DNA from: Pseudomonadota bacterium
GTDB taxonomy: Bacteria; Myxococcota_A; UBA796; UBA9615
DNA length: 64,000 nt
Reading direction: 5' to 3'
NCBI GenBank assembly: GCA_024229515.1
Contig: JAAESI010000105.1
Location: 1 to 64,000 of the forward strand
The notes beneath the pieces were generated by a model that was not told where the DNA came from, made no database searches, and worked only from the letters and a program-made list of their open reading frames with translations. A program made the position numbers and the translations under genes. The first letter of the stretch is position 1. Each line of letters opens with the position of its first letter. This document shows, piece after piece, positions 61,359 through 64,000 of the stretch.

Positions 61359-61895
61359 GTGCGCACGCTGGCGGCGCTGATGCGAGGCACCACGCTGTGC
61401 GCGCCCCAGGTGGGGGTGTGGACTCCGGCGGTGCGGGGCGGGGATGCCGTCGACGGTGGGCGCACGCTGGGGACGTTGAACGTCCTGGGGCGGCGGATCA
61501 CGGTGACGGCTCCGGTGGGCAGCTCGGGCGAAGTGGTCGGCGCTTCGCGGCGTGGACCCGTGGGGTACGGCGAGGTTCTGGTCGAAGTCGGGGAGCGAAC
61601 GGCCGGGTCGGAGCTGCAGGGAGCGGGCACGGGCACGGGCACGGGCACGGGCTCGGCTGGCGGACACGCGGTGCGGTCCCCCATTGATGGGATCTTCTAC
61701 CGACGCTCCTCCCCCGACGAGCCGGCCTTCGTGAACGTGGGTGACACCGTCGCCGTCGGGCAGACGCTGGGCCTCGTCGAAGTGATGAAGACGTTCAACC
61801 CCGTGCGCGCGGAGGCGGCCGGGACGGTCACCGCGATCGAGGCGGGGGATCAGCAGGAAGTGGCGGTCGGGTCGGTGCTGTTGACGATCGGGTAG
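61359..61895 (+). CDS. Biotin carboxyl carrier protein with a second, degenerate biotinyl-like domain
   Basis: 178 aa from GTG at 61359. The C-terminal half has the biotin site EVMKTFNPV (Lys) in the usual PIDGIFYRRSSPD...VGDTVAVGQTLGLVEVMK context. The N-terminal half has the same strand order (VWTPAVRGGDAVDGGRTLGTL, TVTAPVGSSGEVV) but VLGR where the Lys motif should be, so it cannot be biotinylated. A GT repeat linker (GTGTGTGTGS) joins them. It carries carboxybiotin between the other two subunits. Confidence 0.9.
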   Translation: MRTLAALMRGTTLCAPQVGVWTPAVRGGDAVDGGRTLGTLNVLGRRITVTAPVGSSGEVVGASRRGPVGYGEVLVEVGERTAGSELQGAGTGTGTGTGSAGGHAVRSPIDGIFYRRSSPDEPAFVNVGDTVAVGQTLGLVEVMKTFNPVRAEAAGTVTAIEAGDQQEVAVGSVLLTIG

Positions 61896-61904
61896 GGGCT
61901 CGGT

Positions 61905-62369
61905 CTACCTCGCCTGCCGCACCCACGGCCCGTCTTCCCACGACGCACAAGCAAACGCCCCAAACCCCGTCCCCACGGGATCGCACCGATCATCAAACCC
62001 ACACGTCGAAGCGCTCGGGTTCGGCGCCCCGGCCAGCGTGTACGCGTCGATGCAGTCCTGCGTCACGGTGCAGCCGATGCTGCAAAACGCCCCGAAGCAG
62101 AGCGGGTCGTAGTCTTCGAAGTCCCAGCAGACCCCGGTGATGCAGTCGGAGTCCTCGCTGCAGGCGGTGCTGATGGGGTCGCCGGTGGGGGCGGAGTCGT
62201 CGTCGTCGCCCGAGTCGTCGTCGTCGCCGGAGTCGTCGTCGTCGCCGACGGAGCTGTCGTCGTCGCCCGGCACGAAGTCGTCGTCGTCACCGAAGGCGGT
62301 GTCGTCGTCGTCGTCGGGGCAGCCAGTAACAAGCAGGGCCAGGGCGAGGAGCAAGATCAGGCGCTTCAT
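61905..62369 (-). CDS. Asp-rich lipoprotein with Cys-rich C-terminus
   Basis: 154 aa from the ATG at 62369 (62378 is also possible). Lipobox LLVTGCPDD, then repeats of DDDDSG type (about 45 residues), then a globular part with eight or more Cys (CSEDSDCITGVC, CFGAFCSIGC, CGFDDRCDP). The Asp part probably binds calcium or spaces the domain from the membrane. Convergent with the biotin carrier gene. Confidence 0.85.
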   Translation of the reverse strand: MKRLILLLALALLVTGCPDDDDDTAFGDDDDFVPGDDDSSVGDDDDSGDDDDSGDDDDSAPTGDPISTACSEDSDCITGVCWDFEDYDPLCFGAFCSIGCTVTQDCIDAYTLAGAPNPSASTCGFDDRCDPVGTGFGAFACASWEDGPWVRQAR

Positions 62370-62421
62370 GCACCCCATCTTGCCCTCCGCCCTGGCCCGA
62401 GCCTAGGAGGTTGCCTTCGCT

Positions 62422-62739
62422 TTACTCGGCCGAGTCGTCGTCGTCCGAGGAATCGTCGTCGTCGTCGTCGTCCGCCGAGTCATCGTCGTCGTCATCGGAC
62501 GCGTCATCATCGTCATCGTCGTCGTCCGCCGAGTCGTCGTCGTCGTCATCCGCCGAGTCATCGTCGTCGGACGAGTCATCGTCATCAGTCGCGTCGTCGT
62601 CATCGGTCGCGTCGTCGTCATCGGTCGCATCGTCGTCGTCGGCGGTGGCGTCATCGTCATCGACATGACTGCAACCCACCGTCAGCGCAGTCGACATCAC
62701 AAACAGCAAACTCATCAGAATCAGGAGCAATTTCTTCAT
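62422..62739 (-). CDS. Lipoprotein consisting almost only of Asp/Ser/Ala repeats
   Basis: 105 aa from the ATG at 62739, with GGAGGGAG a few nt upstream. Lipobox LTVGCSHV, then about 80 residues made only of Asp, Ala, Ser and Thr (DDDDAT, DDDDSAD, DDDDSSD). No folded domain is present. It would be a strongly acidic, flexible surface tail. Encoded by codon-level GAC/GAT repeats that should be prone to length change. Confidence 0.8.
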   Translation of the reverse strand: MKKLLLILMSLLFVMSTALTVGCSHVDDDDATADDDDATDDDDATDDDDATDDDDSSDDDDSADDDDDDSADDDDDDDDASDDDDDDSADDDDDDDSSDDDDSAE

Positions 62740-62867
62740 GGCTCCCTCCTTTCTCCACCAACCAGCGTCGCAGGCATCGGGCCACCCAAAGCGGGTCGCG
62801 TCAAACACGTGTTCGTACGTTCCCGGGCACGAATTCGCCCGCTGTCTTTGGGCCTTCGCGACACCCT

Positions 62868-64000
62868 TCAGGCCGATCGAGCGAACCCAAACAGACCCGC
62901 AAGTCTTTGAATTTGCTGAACTTCCAGCCAGCGATAGCCCCCCTCCAGGCGAAGGGTGCCAAGCATGCGGCAGGGACCGGCCAACGGCTCGGTTCGGTCG
63001 GCGATCACCCGGTTTGGAATCGCCACATCGAACAATCCGAGGGGGGCATCGAACACCGCCCCCCACCTCAAGTCGGGCGGGGGCGGACCCGGTTCTCCTG
63101 GATTTCCGGACACCAGCCAGCCCGCCGCATCCACCTGATCGCCGACTTCGGCGGTGCTCAAGCCGGCGGGATCCCGCAGGTCCCCCTCCAGTTCGTCCGC
63201 GACGATGTGCATCGGGTGATCCGAGAGGGTGAAGCCCAGCGCCCCCAGCTCGTCCCGCAGGCGGGCCCCACGACGCGCGTCCCGCTCCGCCCGGGTCTGC
63301 GCCGGCAGCGTCGGGGACGGCGGCTCCTTCGCTCGACGTCGACGCCCCGAGCGGGGCCGATCCCGGTGAGGCCGGAGGTAGCGGTGCTGCAACCGCAGAT
63401 CGGTCCGGGTCCCCTCCCCGGCGAGCGCGTCCAGCGCCCCCGCCGCGATCAGCGCGTCCACCTCATCGTCCGCCGCGGGCACCCGAAGGAGGAACTGAGC
63501 GAGGTCGGCAAACGCTCCGTCCAGGCGGCGCGAGGTCACGACCTCCATGCCCAGCTCCGCCCGCACGCCCCGGATCTGCGCCAAGCCGACGGCCACCGCC
63601 CCGTCGACCGCGGCCGTGTCCACCGCCCCCGTCTGCACGCAAGGCCCGCGGAAGGTCAGCCCCTGCCGCACCGCCTCCGACACGTGCACCATCAGCGGCC
63701 AGCCGTCCGTCGGCTCGGTCAACGACGCCGCCACGAACGCCGCCGGCGACGCCCTCCGCAGGGCCAACGCGCGCAGACCGCTGGAGACCGCCGACAGCAG
63801 CTCCGCCCGCATCGGCGCCGTGGGCAGCTCCGCCGTCAGCTCGTCCCACCGCTGCACGCCCGCCGCCCGGGACTCCCCGTATGCCGCGAGCCCCTCCAGC
63901 AGTTGGCGCCGCAGCCCCGCCCGCTCCACCCGCGCGTCCCGGTTCCGGAGCACCCGCACGAGCCGGTCGGCCACGCGATCGTCCAGCCCCGCGGCGTCGG
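62868..64000 (-). CDS. C-terminal part of a DnaE-type DNA polymerase III alpha subunit (partial)
   Basis: At least 376 aa; the frame is open to the window edge, so the N-terminus is missing and the GTG at 63974 is not the true start. Patterns of DnaE C-terminal regions: ALRRASPAAFVAASLTEP and WPLMVHVSEAVRQGL (end of the finger/thumb part), AVAVGLAQIRGVRAELG and FADLAQFLLRVPAADDEVDALIAAGALDAL (helix-hairpin-helix), then LRDELGALGFTLSDHPMHI and AGWLVSGNPGEPG (OB-fold). The conserved KAHA block of this region is not kept, so it is divergent; an error-prone DnaE2 or a catalytically altered form is possible. Confidence 0.8.
   Translation of the reverse strand, partial: DAAGLDDRVADRLVRVLRNRDARVERAGLRRQLLEGLAAYGESRAAGVQRWDELTAELPTAPMRAELLSAVSSGLRALALRRASPAAFVAASLTEPTDGWPLMVHVSEAVRQGLTFRGPCVQTGAVDTAAVDGAVAVGLAQIRGVRAELGMEVVTSRRLDGAFADLAQFLLRVPAADDEVDALIAAGALDALAGEGTRTDLRLQHRYLRPHRDRPRSGRRRRAKEPPSPTLPAQTRAERDARRGARLRDELGALGFTLSDHPMHIVADELEGDLRDPAGLSTAEVGDQVDAAGWLVSGNPGEPGPPPPDLRWGAVFDAPLGLFDVAIPNRVIADRTEPLAGPCRMLGTLRLEGGYRWLEVQQIQRLAGLFGFARSA

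Overview
The window looks like chromosomal DNA from a high-GC Gram-negative bacterium of the Myxococcota (former Deltaproteobacteria) type. The evidence is indirect: many secreted lipoproteins with Asp-rich linkers (DDDDSA, DDDDVAP), a MopE-like calcium/metal repeat lipoprotein, a metalloprotease ending in a MYXO-CTERM-like tail (Cys, hydrophobic stretch, RRR), an AgmX/PglI-type C-terminal domain, a Hanks-type Ser/Thr kinase with a PEGA domain, and a split F0 cluster (atpI-atpB-atpE). Genes are packed tightly and many start codons overlap the preceding stop (ATGA, GTGA, TTGA, TGATG). No rRNA, tRNA, CRISPR, prophage or insertion sequence was seen.
Region 1 (1-26.7 kb) is dominated by surface-polysaccharide assembly. 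Divergent transcription from about 8.86-8.92 kb gives a leftward operon (two GT4-type and two GT2 glycosyltransferases, a VanZ-like/alkaline-phosphatase-superfamily fusion, a lipoprotein and two unknown genes). The rightward operon holds a GT2-polyprenyl-phosphate glycosylphosphotransferase fusion, a radical SAM/SPASM enzyme, a GT2, a sugar-nucleotide epimerase and another GT2. An rmlC-like gene lies at 17.3 kb, and rmlB and rmlD lie at 21-23 kb at the end of a hybrid operon that begins with a branched-chain amino-acid ABC binding protein and permease and continues through an rlmI-like methyltransferase.
Region 2 (26.7-45.2 kb) has a Zn-ribbon protein, a broken gene, a lectin-like lipoprotein, the kinase and its repeat-protein neighbour. 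It also holds an RluA-type pseudouridine synthase, a LON-domain protein, a radical-SAM-like protein that lacks the cluster cysteines, the atpE-atpB-atpI cluster, a QueD/PTPS-like gene with Glu in place of the catalytic Cys, UppP and a matrixin-type protease. Region 3 (45.2-58.3 kb) has a TonB-dependent receptor with two lipoproteins, DedA, a 52-bp tandem repeat, two paralogous metallophosphoesterase lipoproteins and an SGNH/MBOAT O-acylation pair. Region 4 (58.3-64 kb) is a three-gene acyl-CoA carboxylase (biotin carboxylase, carboxyltransferase, biotin carrier), two acidic lipoproteins and the C-terminal part of a DnaE-type polymerase running off the end.
The strongest unexplained signals are: (i) a TAnnnT hexamer sitting only 6-12 nt before the start codon of many first-in-operon genes, including two divergent pairs that share one TA step, which suggests widespread leaderless transcription; (ii) a SPASM radical SAM enzyme and a GT-PGT fusion inside the polysaccharide locus; (iii) three copies of a double-palindrome REP-like element placed in frame in interdomain linkers; (iv) three genes with single-base frame breaks whose out-of-frame remainder is clearly protein-like; and (v) a five-fold T(A/T)DW repeat protein convergent to the kinase.
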